This document shows, in pieces, positions 40,270 through 49,287 of a stretch of 64,000 nt of DNA. The translations under genes were made by a program, and so were the position numbers. Numbering within the stretch: the stretch's first letter is position 1; each line of letters opens with the position of its first letter. The notes beneath the pieces are model-generated. The model worked only from the letters and a program-made list of their open reading frames with translations. It was not told where the DNA came from and made no database searches. Source of the stretch: UBA8752 sp965657965 (GTDB lineage Bacteria > Bacteroidota > Bacteroidia > Flavobacteriales_D > Sanyastnellaceae); assembly GCA_965657965.1 (NCBI GenBank), contig CBFHQM010000010.1, forward strand, positions 1 to 64,000. The letters are read 5' to 3'.

Positions 40270-41061
40270 ATGGTCGAAACACGCAACATATCCCTCGGTG
40301 GGCTCTTGTTTCACGTAGAATTGCCGGCGTACACCGTGCTGCGCGATTACTTGTCCGATTTGAGGCAAGTCCTTCGGGGCGCAGAAGGAAGGGAGGAGGT
40401 TCTGCAGGAAGTGGAGCATCGCCTTGCTGAGCTGTTCACCGAATTCACCGCTGGAACTCGCTCGGTTGTCACACTGGTCGATGTCGAGAAGGCGAAAACT
40501 CAATTGGGTGAGCCCAATGCGTTTCGCGAATTGACCGACGAGGAGGAGCCAGAAAAGAAAAAAAACCAGCAGGGCGACCAAAAGCGCCGCGTATTCCGCG
40601 ATCCAGACGACAGTGTTATTGCGGGTGTTGCTGCAGGCCTGGCCCACCGGGTCGGTGTGGACCCCATTTTGGTCCGGGCTCTTTTCATTCTGTTGCTCAT
40701 TGGTCCGGGCATCGGTCCATTGTTGTATGCCATTCTTTGGGCCATTACCCCTCGGGCCAAATCGGCAAGTGACCGTTTGGCCATGAAGGGAGACCCAGTC
40801 ACACTGGATGCCATCAAGGAAACGGTCGAGGATCAGCTGAACAAGGCGAAAGATGAATTTGAAAATCCCGAAAGTGGGCGCCGTTTGCTCGCCTGGTGGC
40901 GCCGTTTCATTTCCGATACGCTGCCCCGATTCCTCAAAGCCTTCATTCGCACACTGGGCTGGTTTTTGATCGGCGCGTCGTTACTGCTGCTGCTTCTGAT
41001 TGGGGCGTTGGTATTGTCGGGGCTGATCACGGGCCATTGGAACTTCCAGTTCATGTTTTAA
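40270..41061 (+). CDS. PspC domain inner-membrane protein
   Basis: The 263-residue protein has an N-terminal soluble part with acidic helices (residues 1-100), a PspC core RRVFRDPDDSVIAGVAAGLAHRVGVDPILVRALFILLLIGPGIGPLLYAILWAITP, a charged middle, and a C-terminal membrane segment pair (FIRTLGWFLIGASLLLLLLIGALVLSG). PspC proteins take part in phage-shock/envelope stress responses. Long N- and C-terminal additions are usual in Bacteroidota. It is in one unit with padR. Confidence 0.92.
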   Translation: MVETRNISLGGLLFHVELPAYTVLRDYLSDLRQVLRGAEGREEVLQEVEHRLAELFTEFTAGTRSVVTLVDVEKAKTQLGEPNAFRELTDEEEPEKKKNQQGDQKRRVFRDPDDSVIAGVAAGLAHRVGVDPILVRALFILLLIGPGIGPLLYAILWAITPRAKSASDRLAMKGDPVTLDAIKETVEDQLNKAKDEFENPESGRRLLAWWRRFISDTLPRFLKAFIRTLGWFLIGASLLLLLLIGALVLSGLITGHWNFQFMF

Positions 41062-41156
41062 TCGCCTCGCCTGTCTTTGACCCATTTTCTCATTTCTGAG
41101 TCCACATTTTTCTCAACTTTACATCTCCTTCGGGAGGCAAATCACCCTTACACCTT

Positions 41157-43079
41157 ATGAATTTCGGAAAGCAATTTCTTGCCAGTTTACTTGGCTCTAC
41201 ACTCGCAATGGTCATCGCTGGCTCCTTGCTCATCTTCATCTTCGTCGGCGCCTTGGTCGGTGGGATCTCTTCCGCCTTTGAGGGCGTGAGTGGCGGCTCA
41301 GATATGAACTTTGACCTTGGCGCAGAAATCGAGGAAGGTTCGGTTTTGCACCTCACGTTTGATGCGCCCATGGCGGAACGTGGTATGGAATTGCCGTTCA
41401 CGCTCCAGTTCGGTTCTATGGAGCCCGAAACGCAATTGGGACTCAATCACTTTTTGGCCGACATGGAGCGAGCCGCTGAAGACGACAAGATTGAGGGCAT
41501 TTTGATGACAGCGGACATGATCTCTGGTTATCCCTCCATGTTGGGTGAAGTCCGGGACGCTTTGGCCAAATTCAAAGCCTCGGGCAAGTGGATTGTGGCG
41601 TGGAGCGAGATCTATACCCAGGGCGCATACTGGATGTCTACTGTGGCCGACGAAGTTTATCTCCATCCGGAAGGCGGATTGGACATGAGTGGCATGGGCA
41701 TGGAAACCACATTCTATAAGCGGATGTTGGCGGATTTGGGGGTGGAAATGACCGTAGTTCGTGGTCCAGACAATGCGTACAAAAGTGCCGTAGAACCCTA
41801 TTTGCGCAATGACCTCTCAGAGGCCAACCGCGAGCAGCTCACGGCCATGCTCGAAGATTTTTGGGGGCGCATGGGTGGCGACATTGCTGCAGCACGGGGA
41901 ATGAGCATGGATGTGCTCAACGGGCACGTGAACAGCCTGAGTTTGAGGTTGCCTCAAGACGCTGTATCGTTGGGTTTCGTGGATGGGTTGATGTATGAGG
42001 ATGAGTTGCATGCCCACCTTTTGGAGAAAGGTGCCGCAGAAGATGAAGACGAGACAAGCCATGCTTTGCTCTTGGGGTATGGACAGTATCACAACCCAAA
42101 TGCTTTTGAAGATTTAATTGAGAACCTCCAAGTAGAGTTGGGTGCAGCTGATGAAAGCAGCGACGAAGACGAGGCGGATGACGACACCGCCAATGAAGGA
42201 GAGGCCAATTCTGTTGCAGTTGTGTTTGCCGTGGGGGCCATTGAGAGTGGCGCAGGCGATGACGCCACCATCGGCTCAGAACGCATTGCAGGTGCCTTGC
42301 GTGAGGCCAGGCTCGACCCCGAAGTGGGCGCGGTCGTATTGCGGGTCAATTCGCCTGGTGGAAGCGCCTTGGCCAGCGATGTGATCTGGCGTGAGACGGT
42401 CTTGTTAAAGGAGGCGGGTAAGCCCGTGGTGGCCTCGATGAGTGACCTAGCAGCCAGCGGCGGATACTACATCAGCTGTGCAGCGGACCACATTTTGGCG
42501 CAACCCAATACCATTACAGGTAGCATCGGCGTCTTTGGCGTCCTGCCGAGTGCAGGTAAGTTGCTGAAGGAGCGCATCGGACTGGATTTTGATGGGGTAA
42601 AGCTCCACGACCACGCCAATGCCATTTCTATGCACACGCCCATTTCCGGCGTTGCCTTGGATGCGGTGAATGAATCGGTCACCCATATTTATGATTCCTT
42701 CATTGGCCACGTGGCCGAGGGACGAGGAATGACGGTTGAAGCTGTCGATGAAGTTGCCCGTGGCCGGGTTTGGACCGGTCAGGATGCGATGGAGATCGGC
42801 CTTGTCGACGGCATGGGCAACCTGCAGGACGCCGTGGCGATGGCCGCAGACATGGCGGGTCTAGAGGACTTTGATTTGATTGAGTACCCAGAGCCGATTG
42901 ATCCATTCGAGCAGTTCATTTCTGATTTTACCGGCGTGGCTCAAATGTCTGCCATGGCGGAAGCTGCAGGGGTTCCTGCGGATGCCGTTCAGGCCATGAT
43001 GGAAGTGGAAGCTTTCGTGAACTTGGAGGCTAAGGACCGCGTTCAAGCGCGCTTGCCCTATCACATCCGCGTTTACTGA
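41157..43079 (+). CDS. sppA: Signal peptide peptidase SppA (67K type, family S49)
   Basis: A 640-residue protein with an N-terminal membrane anchor (residues 10-37) and two S49 repeats. The catalytic dyad is visible as Lys209 in GPDNAYKSAVEPYL and Ser434 in MSDLAASGGYYISCA. The oxyanion-type loop RVNSPGGSALASDVIW lies near 397. Residues ~331-350 between the repeats are a strongly acidic linker (ADESSDEDEADDDTANEGEA) not usual for the family. SppA degrades leftover signal peptides in the inner membrane. Its TGA overlaps the next ATG by one base. Confidence 0.95.
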   Translation: MNFGKQFLASLLGSTLAMVIAGSLLIFIFVGALVGGISSAFEGVSGGSDMNFDLGAEIEEGSVLHLTFDAPMAERGMELPFTLQFGSMEPETQLGLNHFLADMERAAEDDKIEGILMTADMISGYPSMLGEVRDALAKFKASGKWIVAWSEIYTQGAYWMSTVADEVYLHPEGGLDMSGMGMETTFYKRMLADLGVEMTVVRGPDNAYKSAVEPYLRNDLSEANREQLTAMLEDFWGRMGGDIAAARGMSMDVLNGHVNSLSLRLPQDAVSLGFVDGLMYEDELHAHLLEKGAAEDEDETSHALLLGYGQYHNPNAFEDLIENLQVELGAADESSDEDEADDDTANEGEANSVAVVFAVGAIESGAGDDATIGSERIAGALREARLDPEVGAVVLRVNSPGGSALASDVIWRETVLLKEAGKPVVASMSDLAASGGYYISCAADHILAQPNTITGSIGVFGVLPSAGKLLKERIGLDFDGVKLHDHANAISMHTPISGVALDAVNESVTHIYDSFIGHVAEGRGMTVEAVDEVARGRVWTGQDAMEIGLVDGMGNLQDAVAMAADMAGLEDFDLIEYPEPIDPFEQFISDFTGVAQMSAMAEAAGVPADAVQAMMEVEAFVNLEAKDRVQARLPYHIRVY

Positions 43080-43624
43080 TGGCCGAAGGCCACCGCGCGA
43101 CGGCCATGAAGGATTTGCCACGGTTGTCTGCTCAAGATTTCGTGGCGTCCCAAAAGATGCCCTTGAGGTTTGTACTGGATCAGATTCGCAGCGCCCAAAA
43201 TGTGGGCGCTGTTTTTCGTACTGCGGACGCGTTTCGGTTGGACGGTCTTGATCTATGTGGATACACTCCCCGCCCGCCTCATCGGGACATTCTCAAGACT
43301 GCCCTTGGGGCCACCGATCATGTGGCTTGGACTGGCCATGAAGAGACGGTTGAAGCCATCCATGCGTTGCAGTCGGAGGGGTTTGTGGTGTTGGCCTTGG
43401 AGCAAGCCAGTGGGTCCACCGCACTTGAAGACTGGGCGCCCACGTCCGAAGGCCAATGGGCTGTGGTTCTGGGCAATGAAGTGCGCGGCTGTTCCGCCGA
43501 AGTTTTGGCTGCAGTCGACGGGGTGCTGGAGATTCCGCAATTCGGCGTCAAGCACAGTTTAAACGTATCAGTGGCAGCGGGCATGGTTTGCTGGCAGGCC
43601 TACCGCGCGATGGGACTGTCTTAA
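43079..43624 (+). CDS. SpoU/TrmH family RNA 2'-O-methyltransferase
   Basis: The 181-residue SPOUT enzyme shows motif 1 IRSAQNVGAVFRTADAF, motif 2 WAVVLGNEVRGCSAEV and motif 3 EIPQFGVKHSLNVSVAAGMVCW, which form the trefoil-knot AdoMet site and a dimer. It methylates a ribose in tRNA or rRNA; which one is unknown. Coupled to sppA by a TGATG overlap and followed by a strong terminator. Confidence 0.95.
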   Translation: MAEGHRATAMKDLPRLSAQDFVASQKMPLRFVLDQIRSAQNVGAVFRTADAFRLDGLDLCGYTPRPPHRDILKTALGATDHVAWTGHEETVEAIHALQSEGFVVLALEQASGSTALEDWAPTSEGQWAVVLGNEVRGCSAEVLAAVDGVLEIPQFGVKHSLNVSVAAGMVCWQAYRAMGLS

Positions 43625-43672
43625 CCTCAACGTGCAAACTTGTGCGCTGTATGGATGTGGCGCGAATGAAAA

Positions 43673-43706
43673 AGCCCCGGTTGCATTGGCAACCGGGGCT
43701 TTTTTT
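43673..43706. terminator. Strong bidirectional intrinsic terminator
   Basis: AGCCCCGGTTGC and GCAACCGGGGCT form a perfect 12-bp stem with an ATTG loop (43673-43700), followed by T-runs on both strands. It separates the convergent sppA-trmH unit and the long minus-strand run ending at 43725, so it serves both. Confidence 0.95.
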
Positions 43707-43724
43707 GAATGGGATGATTTGCAC

Positions 43725-45428
43725 TCAGTCCAAGTCACGGAACTCAAGGTCAGCACTGGCTTTTGCAGCAAGACCGGCGTCTTTCTGAACGGCCATGTCT
43801 CTGTGCTCCTTGGCTTCGGTACTGTTGCCGAGGCGGGCATTGGCAATGGCCAAGATGTAATGGCCGACTGCCGACTCGTCTTTGGCGTTGTTGAGAATGG
43901 TCTTGGCGCCGTTGGCGTCTCCATTCAGCAATTTGGCCAAAGCGGCATTGGCGGTGTTTTCTCCAGAGAAGTTGGACACGGCTTGGCTGTAGTTGCCTTC
44001 TTGGATGGCCAAGATGCCTTTGTTGTACTTCACTGCATCACCAGCGCCACTGGCACTGCTCAGGAGACGCTTGGCATCTGAGAGGTTGCCTTTCATCCGC
44101 GCAACAGCGCCGAGGTTGTTGTTGATGATGGGGCTGTCTCCACGCTCGTCGGCCGCCATAAAGCGGTCTGCAGCCTGATTCAGCTTGCCCATTTCCATGA
44201 GGCAAACGCCTTCGTTGTTGGGGCCACGCCAGTCGCCAGCATGCACGCGGCTAGTGGAAGCGTACACGTTGAGCTTGTCCTCGTTGCTTTCAAACAAAGT
44301 CGCGGCGTATAGAGACTCTTCCACCGTTAAGGTGTCGGGGTTGCTCATGGCCAATGCCATCAACTCCTCGTCGCTGTATCCCTCGATGTCGTAACGAAGG
44401 GTGATCATGGAGCGACGCAACGCTGGGAGAATCTCTTTTTCGATTTCCGTGTACGTCTTGGCGATGTTCTTGATCTCTTCCTCACGGCGGTTCTTGTCGC
44501 TGTACATGGACAGGACGCGCAGGATGAGGTCTTTGTCCTCAATGCTCGAAGCCCGCATCAAAGATTGGAATCCGTCCCAGTCTTCTCCTTTTGGATTGTT
44601 TCCGAAGAATCCCTCCTCTGTGCTGATTTTGGCTCGCTTGAGCAATTTGGCCACTGCGGCATTCGCACTCTCAGCGCGCTCCATGGCCAGGTCCTCGTTC
44701 AACGAGATTTCACCTTCTGGCGAAGCGTAAGCACTTACGGTTGTGCCCTTGAGCATGACGCTGTCGTGGGCTGCGGCAAAACTGAAGAACGACTTCATGG
44801 CCGTCATGTCGTCGTCGCGCAGCTCAGCTGAACGGACGTTTGAACGGTTGTAGTCGTAGTGAATCTCTGCTTCTTCTGTGTAAGAGACCACCCGTTGGAA
44901 TTGGTCTGCCCCCATCACAAAACGGTCGTCGGAACGCACCCAGTTTGGCGTAGTGATCACACCGTCTCCAAGCACCACAGGCGTGAAGTCCATGGTCTTG
45001 CTGCCCATGGAGCCGCTGATGCGCAACTCGAGACGTGCCCCATCTTCCATGCCTTCTTGAAAAGCCACTTCTCCAGAGTAGTCGAAAGACTTGCCTGTTT
45101 TGAACGGCACCATGGTGTAGTTGCCTGCGGCATCCTCACCTTGGAACCCTGCGGTTTCAAAGGCGGCCTCTCCACCTTCCCATACGAGAACAGGAGTGGC
45201 TTCAATGATGGCCTTCTTGGCAAAGTACTTCTCGGGGAAGGTGCCGGTTAGGGACAATTCGACTTGACCACCTTGGACGATAAGGGGTTCAGGGGTCATT
45301 TTGAGGTTGAGCTCCTCGATGGCCTTGTCCATTTTTCCGAGACCACCACAACCGGGCAGCGTGAGGAACAAAAAGAAGGCGGGGAGCAGGAGCGCCATTG
45401 GCTGGCGGACGATGTACTGCATGTTCAT
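43725..45428 (-). CDS. Lipoprotein with OmpA-like segment and C-terminal TPR repeats
   Basis: The 567-residue product has a lipobox LPGC (residues 24-27). Residues ~45-185 are beta-rich; ~185-290 resemble an OmpA-type peptidoglycan-binding fold (DYNRSNVRSAELRDDDM, TVSAYASPEGEISLNEDLAMERAESANAAV). Residues ~420-555 are helical repeats (TPR-like): NEGVCLMEMGKLNQAADRFMAADE, NNLGAVARMKGNLSDAKRLL, KGILAIQEGNYSQAVSNF. It is probably anchored to the outer membrane and links to peptidoglycan. Its place 43 bases after accA does not define a function. Confidence 0.8.
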   Translation of the reverse strand: MNMQYIVRQPMALLLPAFFLFLTLPGCGGLGKMDKAIEELNLKMTPEPLIVQGGQVELSLTGTFPEKYFAKKAIIEATPVLVWEGGEAAFETAGFQGEDAAGNYTMVPFKTGKSFDYSGEVAFQEGMEDGARLELRISGSMGSKTMDFTPVVLGDGVITTPNWVRSDDRFVMGADQFQRVVSYTEEAEIHYDYNRSNVRSAELRDDDMTAMKSFFSFAAAHDSVMLKGTTVSAYASPEGEISLNEDLAMERAESANAAVAKLLKRAKISTEEGFFGNNPKGEDWDGFQSLMRASSIEDKDLILRVLSMYSDKNRREEEIKNIAKTYTEIEKEILPALRRSMITLRYDIEGYSDEELMALAMSNPDTLTVEESLYAATLFESNEDKLNVYASTSRVHAGDWRGPNNEGVCLMEMGKLNQAADRFMAADERGDSPIINNNLGAVARMKGNLSDAKRLLSSASGAGDAVKYNKGILAIQEGNYSQAVSNFSGENTANAALAKLLNGDANGAKTILNNAKDESAVGHYILAIANARLGNSTEAKEHRDMAVQKDAGLAAKASADLEFRDLD

Positions 45429-45471
45429 GAATCGTGATTCGCGGGCAAAGCTAAGAAGTCAAGCACGTCTA

Positions 45472-46425
45472 TCATGCTTGAACAACGCCCATTGAGGAGA
45501 ACTTTCGAATTCTTGCATCAATGCGCTTGTCTGGGTTCATCACCCGGAGTTTGCGCAAGTGCTTCAGAATTTCATTTTTAACGTTAGCAAAGGCGGTGTC
45601 CCGGTCGATGTGCGCGCCGCCCAGGGGCTCGGGAATGATGCCGTCGATGAGCTTGTTGCCCATCATGTCTTCCGCGGTCAGCTTGAGGGCTTCAGCGGCT
45701 TCAATTTTGTGGTCCCAGGAGCGCCAAAGGATGCTGGAGCAGGATTCAGGAGAAATCACGGAATACCAAGTGTGTTCCATCATCAACACACGGTCTCCAA
45801 TGCCAATGCCCAACGCCCCGCCGGAGGCGCCTTCACCGATGACCACGCAGATCACGGGAACGCGAAGCTGCATCATTTCTAGGATGTTGCGCGCAATGGC
45901 TTCTCCTTGGCCGCGCTCTTCGGCTTCCAAGCCGGGATAGGCGCCCGGGGTGTCGATCAGGCAAACAACGGGGCGGTTGAATTTTTCGGCCAGCTTCATC
46001 AGGCGAAGCGCCTTGCGGTAACCTTCCGGGTTGGCCATGCCGAAGTTGCGATACTGACGCAACTTGGTGTTGGCTCCCTTTTGCTGGCCCACAAACATCA
46101 CGGGTAGATCGTCGATCATGCCGAGGCCACCCACCATGGCTTTGTCGTCCTTGCAATTCCGGTCGCCGTGCATCTCAAGGAACCGACCTTCGGTCAGCGC
46201 ATGGATGTGGTCGAGGGTGTAGGGACGGTCTGGGTGCCGGGAGACCTGAACCCTCTGCCAGGGGGTCAAGTTGGCGTAAATTTCTTGTCGGACCTCGGCC
46301 ATCTTCTGTTCGAGATCGGTCAACGTGCTCTGCATGTCGACCTGGCCTTGGCCGTCGATGTCCTGCGCCTGGTCAAGTTGCTCTTGAAGCAAACGGATGG
46401 GCTCTTCGAAATCGAGGTAATTCAT
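45472..46425 (-). CDS. accA: Acetyl-CoA carboxylase carboxyltransferase, alpha subunit
   Basis: A 317-residue subunit that with AccD transfers carboxyl from biotin to acetyl-CoA, making malonyl-CoA for FabD. Signatures: VSRHPDRPYTLDHI, CLIDTPGAYPGLEAEERGQGEAIARNI, VVIGEGASGGALGIGIGDRVLMMEHTWYSVISPESCSSILWRSWDHK. The start at 46425 (MNYLDFEEPI) matches the family. It follows rdgB by 61 bases. Confidence 0.97.
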   Translation of the reverse strand: MNYLDFEEPIRLLQEQLDQAQDIDGQGQVDMQSTLTDLEQKMAEVRQEIYANLTPWQRVQVSRHPDRPYTLDHIHALTEGRFLEMHGDRNCKDDKAMVGGLGMIDDLPVMFVGQQKGANTKLRQYRNFGMANPEGYRKALRLMKLAEKFNRPVVCLIDTPGAYPGLEAEERGQGEAIARNILEMMQLRVPVICVVIGEGASGGALGIGIGDRVLMMEHTWYSVISPESCSSILWRSWDHKIEAAEALKLTAEDMMGNKLIDGIIPEPLGGAHIDRDTAFANVKNEILKHLRKLRVMNPDKRIDARIRKFSSMGVVQA

Positions 46426-46486
46426 GGGCGTTCCACTTTCCGCGTTCACGGAATGCTACGCAAACCTACTGCGACAACCGTAGATT

Positions 46487-47101
46487 TCAACCGGGTTTTA
46501 CCTCGGTTTGTCCACCCCTGTCTTTGAGTTTTTTGACCATGGCCCTGACCGCGCGACCGCGATGGCTAATGCTGTTCTTCTCCTGACCAGACATTTCGGC
46601 AAAAGTTCGGGAGGTTTGTCCCTCTGGAATAAAGATGGGGTCGTATCCGAAACCCTCGGAACCACTGCGCTTCTCTGCAATGACTCCCGTGCAGACACCA
46701 TTGAAAGTCAAGGTGCCAGAGGGAGTGGTGAGGGCCATGACCGTGCGGAATTGGGCGGCGCGGTTGGCCTGCCCTTTCAATGCGGAAATCAGCTTGGCCA
46801 TGTTGGCATTCGCGTCTTTTTCTTCTCCCGCATACCGGGCGGTGTGCACTCCTGGTTGTCCATGAAGGGCTTCCACTTCCAATCCGGTGTCGTCGGCAAA
46901 GCAATGCACGCCATAATTCGAGAGCACATACTCGGCTTTTTGAATGGCATTGCCTGCGATGGTGGGGGCCGTTTCGGGGATGTCTTCGTGACAGCCCACT
47001 TCGTCGAGGCCAACAATGTCGAAGAGGCCGTGCAGGAGCGACGCAATTTCCGAGACTTTATTCGGGTTCCGGGTCGCAAAAACCAATTTGGGAAGGGACA
47101 T
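46487..47101 (-). CDS. rdgB: Non-canonical purine NTP pyrophosphatase (RdgB/HAM1)
   Basis: The 204-residue housecleaning enzyme removes ITP, dITP and XTP. Motifs: LVFATRNPNKVSEI, CFADDTGLEVEALHGQPGVHTARYAG, GFGYDPIFIPEGQTSRTFAEMSGQEKNSISHRGRA. It follows menE by 21 bases at the end of the menaquinone run. Confidence 0.97.
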   Translation of the reverse strand: MSLPKLVFATRNPNKVSEIASLLHGLFDIVGLDEVGCHEDIPETAPTIAGNAIQKAEYVLSNYGVHCFADDTGLEVEALHGQPGVHTARYAGEEKDANANMAKLISALKGQANRAAQFRTVMALTTPSGTLTFNGVCTGVIAEKRSGSEGFGYDPIFIPEGQTSRTFAEMSGQEKNSISHRGRAVRAMVKKLKDRGGQTEVKPG

Positions 47102-47122
47102 GGGGCAAAGGTCGGTTGAGAA

Positions 47123-48196
47123 TCAACGGCGCACCACTTTGCCTGTGGCGGTTTCTTCCATTTGGCTCACCCACTCGATGCGCCGTGGCCGCTCGGGGCC
47201 TGAACACGTTGTGCGCAGTTGATCCAAAATGTTTTGTTCTAGGGTCGGGTCTTTCTTTGGGTCTCCTTCGATGACCAGGCAGACTTCTTGGCCCGTTTGG
47301 GGGTGGGGGCGTCCAATCAGATGCCAGCGTTGATTCGGGAGCAGGGGGGTCAGGGCGTTGGACAAGGTGCGTTCCAGTTCGGCTGGATGAACTTTGACAC
47401 CACCGGTGTTGATGACATCGTCCAATCGTCCCCGCCATTCGAACCCGGTTGTGAGTCCGTCGGGGTGTGGGGCCACTGCATCGCGTGTGACCAACTTGTG
47501 CACCCCGCGGTCCGGGGCGTCGATCTGGAGGGCGCCATCGGGGGTGATGTCCAAGGTGACACCCCGCAACGGTCTGTAGGTTACATCGCCCAGAGGGCGC
47601 GTGGCAACATGGGTGAGGGTTTCGGTCATGCCAAAGCCGTGGTGAATGTCGCAGCCGCTGTCTTGGGCACCGCGGATTAGGTCAACTTCGAGTGACGGGG
47701 AAACCGGAGCACCGCCGAGCAACAGGAGCGCAAGCCGAGACAGGCCACCATTTCGCAACAAGGCGTGGGCCTGTTGTGGGGTGGCCACTGCAAAGTCGTA
47801 GCGCGCCTTTCCGTTTTCGAGTGCAGGCACTTCGGGGGAAGCGGAGGGCTTGGTTTGGGTCAAGTGCCATCCCAAAATGCGGGCGCGCCACCACATCATG
47901 CGCCCACCTACACCCGTACATGGGAGAGACGACCAAGCAGACAACGGGGAGCCGTCTTGAGTGCTTTGCGCCAATTGAAAGTGAGAAGCCGTGGCTTTGG
48001 CCGAGGCGCGAACCCAATCGCTTTCGAAGGGCTGTGTTTTCGAAGGGCCCGTGCTTCCCGAGGATTTGGCGCAAGCTTGGCCTTGCTCCCAGTGTTGATC
48101 GAGCTCCAAAAAAGGCGCCATCCAATCCGGTGCGCCATTGGAACGGACGGCATCGTCGCCGCTTTGTCCCGGCAAAAGGCGCCAGGAGGTGGTCAT
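47123..48196 (-). CDS. menE: o-Succinylbenzoate--CoA ligase-type enzyme
   Basis: The 357-residue product is an AMP-forming (ANL) ligase, shorter than the usual ~450 residues. Present: ACAKSSGSTGPSKTQPF (ATP loop), HHGFGMTETLTHVATRPLGD, FEWRGRLDDVINTGGVKVHPAELE and the C-terminal ETATGKVVRR with the catalytic Lys. The N-terminal subdomain is reduced, as is common in Bacteroidota MenE. It activates o-succinylbenzoate for ring closure by MenB. The start at 48196 overlaps the menC stop by four bases. Confidence 0.92.
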   Translation of the reverse strand: MTTSWRLLPGQSGDDAVRSNGAPDWMAPFLELDQHWEQGQACAKSSGSTGPSKTQPFESDWVRASAKATASHFQLAQSTQDGSPLSAWSSLPCTGVGGRMMWWRARILGWHLTQTKPSASPEVPALENGKARYDFAVATPQQAHALLRNGGLSRLALLLLGGAPVSPSLEVDLIRGAQDSGCDIHHGFGMTETLTHVATRPLGDVTYRPLRGVTLDITPDGALQIDAPDRGVHKLVTRDAVAPHPDGLTTGFEWRGRLDDVINTGGVKVHPAELERTLSNALTPLLPNQRWHLIGRPHPQTGQEVCLVIEGDPKKDPTLEQNILDQLRTTCSGPERPRRIEWVSQMEETATGKVVRR

Positions 48197-49287
48197 GTCA
48201 AAATTTCCGTCAAGTCCCATGCTGGATGGACACCAGTAGGGGTGGGTTCCACCGCGTCCATTCGAATGGTCCCTCCATCTACGATCAGCGGAGAGGGAAT
48301 GTTGTTGGTGAACAAGCTGCCTGTTCCCAGCCCTTGTGGCATGGGCTTTTTCTCCTCTGCAATGGCATCTGCGGCCCATTGAGAAATGGCATTGAGGCCG
48401 ATGTTGCTTTCGAGTGCACTGGTGGCCCACCACTTGGCGTCGACTTCTCCAGCCAAGTCCATCCAATGGTTGGCTTCAACGAATCCGCCGAGAAGGCTGG
48501 GCTTTAGGATGACGTAGTCGGGCTGAACGATGTGCAGCATGTTCCTCCGCAACGTGGTGTCGCTAATGCCAATGAGCTCCTCGTCCAACGCGATTGGAAT
48601 GGCCGAGTCCTTGCAAATGGCGGCCATCTTTTTCCATTGGCCGGCCCGAATGGGTTGCTCCATGCTGTGGATGTCGAACGCCGAAAGGCGCTCGAGTTTC
48701 TTCAGCGTGACGGTAGGGTCTTCGTCGTCGAGTCCACCATTGGCGTCCAACCGGAGCGTGATGCGGTCGGCTGGGGCCAAGCTTCGAATGGCGGCAATGC
48801 ATGCGCACTCTTGTTCAAAGTCCAATGCGCCCACTTTCATTTTGAGCGTATCAAAACCGCGCTCGAGCAAACGGGTCGCTTGAGACACCATGTCTTCCGC
48901 GTCGCCCATCCAAATCAGGCCGTTGATTGGAGCGGGGTTTCCCTCGGTAAAGGGGCCGGGAAAAAGGGTGCGCGTTCCCTCGTTGAGCAAGTCGATGAGG
49001 GCAGTCTCCGCAGCAAACTTCACCGCAGGGTATTGCAAACTCATGGCTTTGGGGTCGAGTGACCCCGACGCAGCGAGCCGTTTCAACTCCATCTTGGCAC
49101 GGGGTGCGCTTTCGGGAGACAGTCCGGGAATCAGGCTGCATTCTCCAATGCCCACGCGACCATCTTCTTCGAGGTCTCGCGCAATGATGTAAAAGCTCGG
49201 CTTGTCGGTGAGGGTGCCCCGCGAGGTCCCCGCCGGTGTTTTGAATTGGAGCGAGCGAGCTACGATGCGAATGTCTAGGCCTTTCAT
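48193..49287 (-). CDS. menC: o-Succinylbenzoate synthase (enolase superfamily)
   Basis: A 364-residue enolase-family enzyme that dehydrates SHCHC to o-succinylbenzoate. Catalytic KMKVG (Lys near residue 157), RLDANGG and the metal ligands through SMEQPI and ALDEELIG are visible, with VILKPSLLGGF as the second Lys motif. The frame is open far upstream, but the start at 49287 (MKGLDIRIVARSLQFK) fits the family and overlaps menA by four bases. Confidence 0.95.
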   Translation of the reverse strand: MKGLDIRIVARSLQFKTPAGTSRGTLTDKPSFYIIARDLEEDGRVGIGECSLIPGLSPESAPRAKMELKRLAASGSLDPKAMSLQYPAVKFAAETALIDLLNEGTRTLFPGPFTEGNPAPINGLIWMGDAEDMVSQATRLLERGFDTLKMKVGALDFEQECACIAAIRSLAPADRITLRLDANGGLDDEDPTVTLKKLERLSAFDIHSMEQPIRAGQWKKMAAICKDSAIPIALDEELIGISDTTLRRNMLHIVQPDYVILKPSLLGGFVEANHWMDLAGEVDAKWWATSALESNIGLNAISQWAADAIAEEKKPMPQGLGTGSLFTNNIPSPLIVDGGTIRMDAVEPTPTGVHPAWDLTEILT

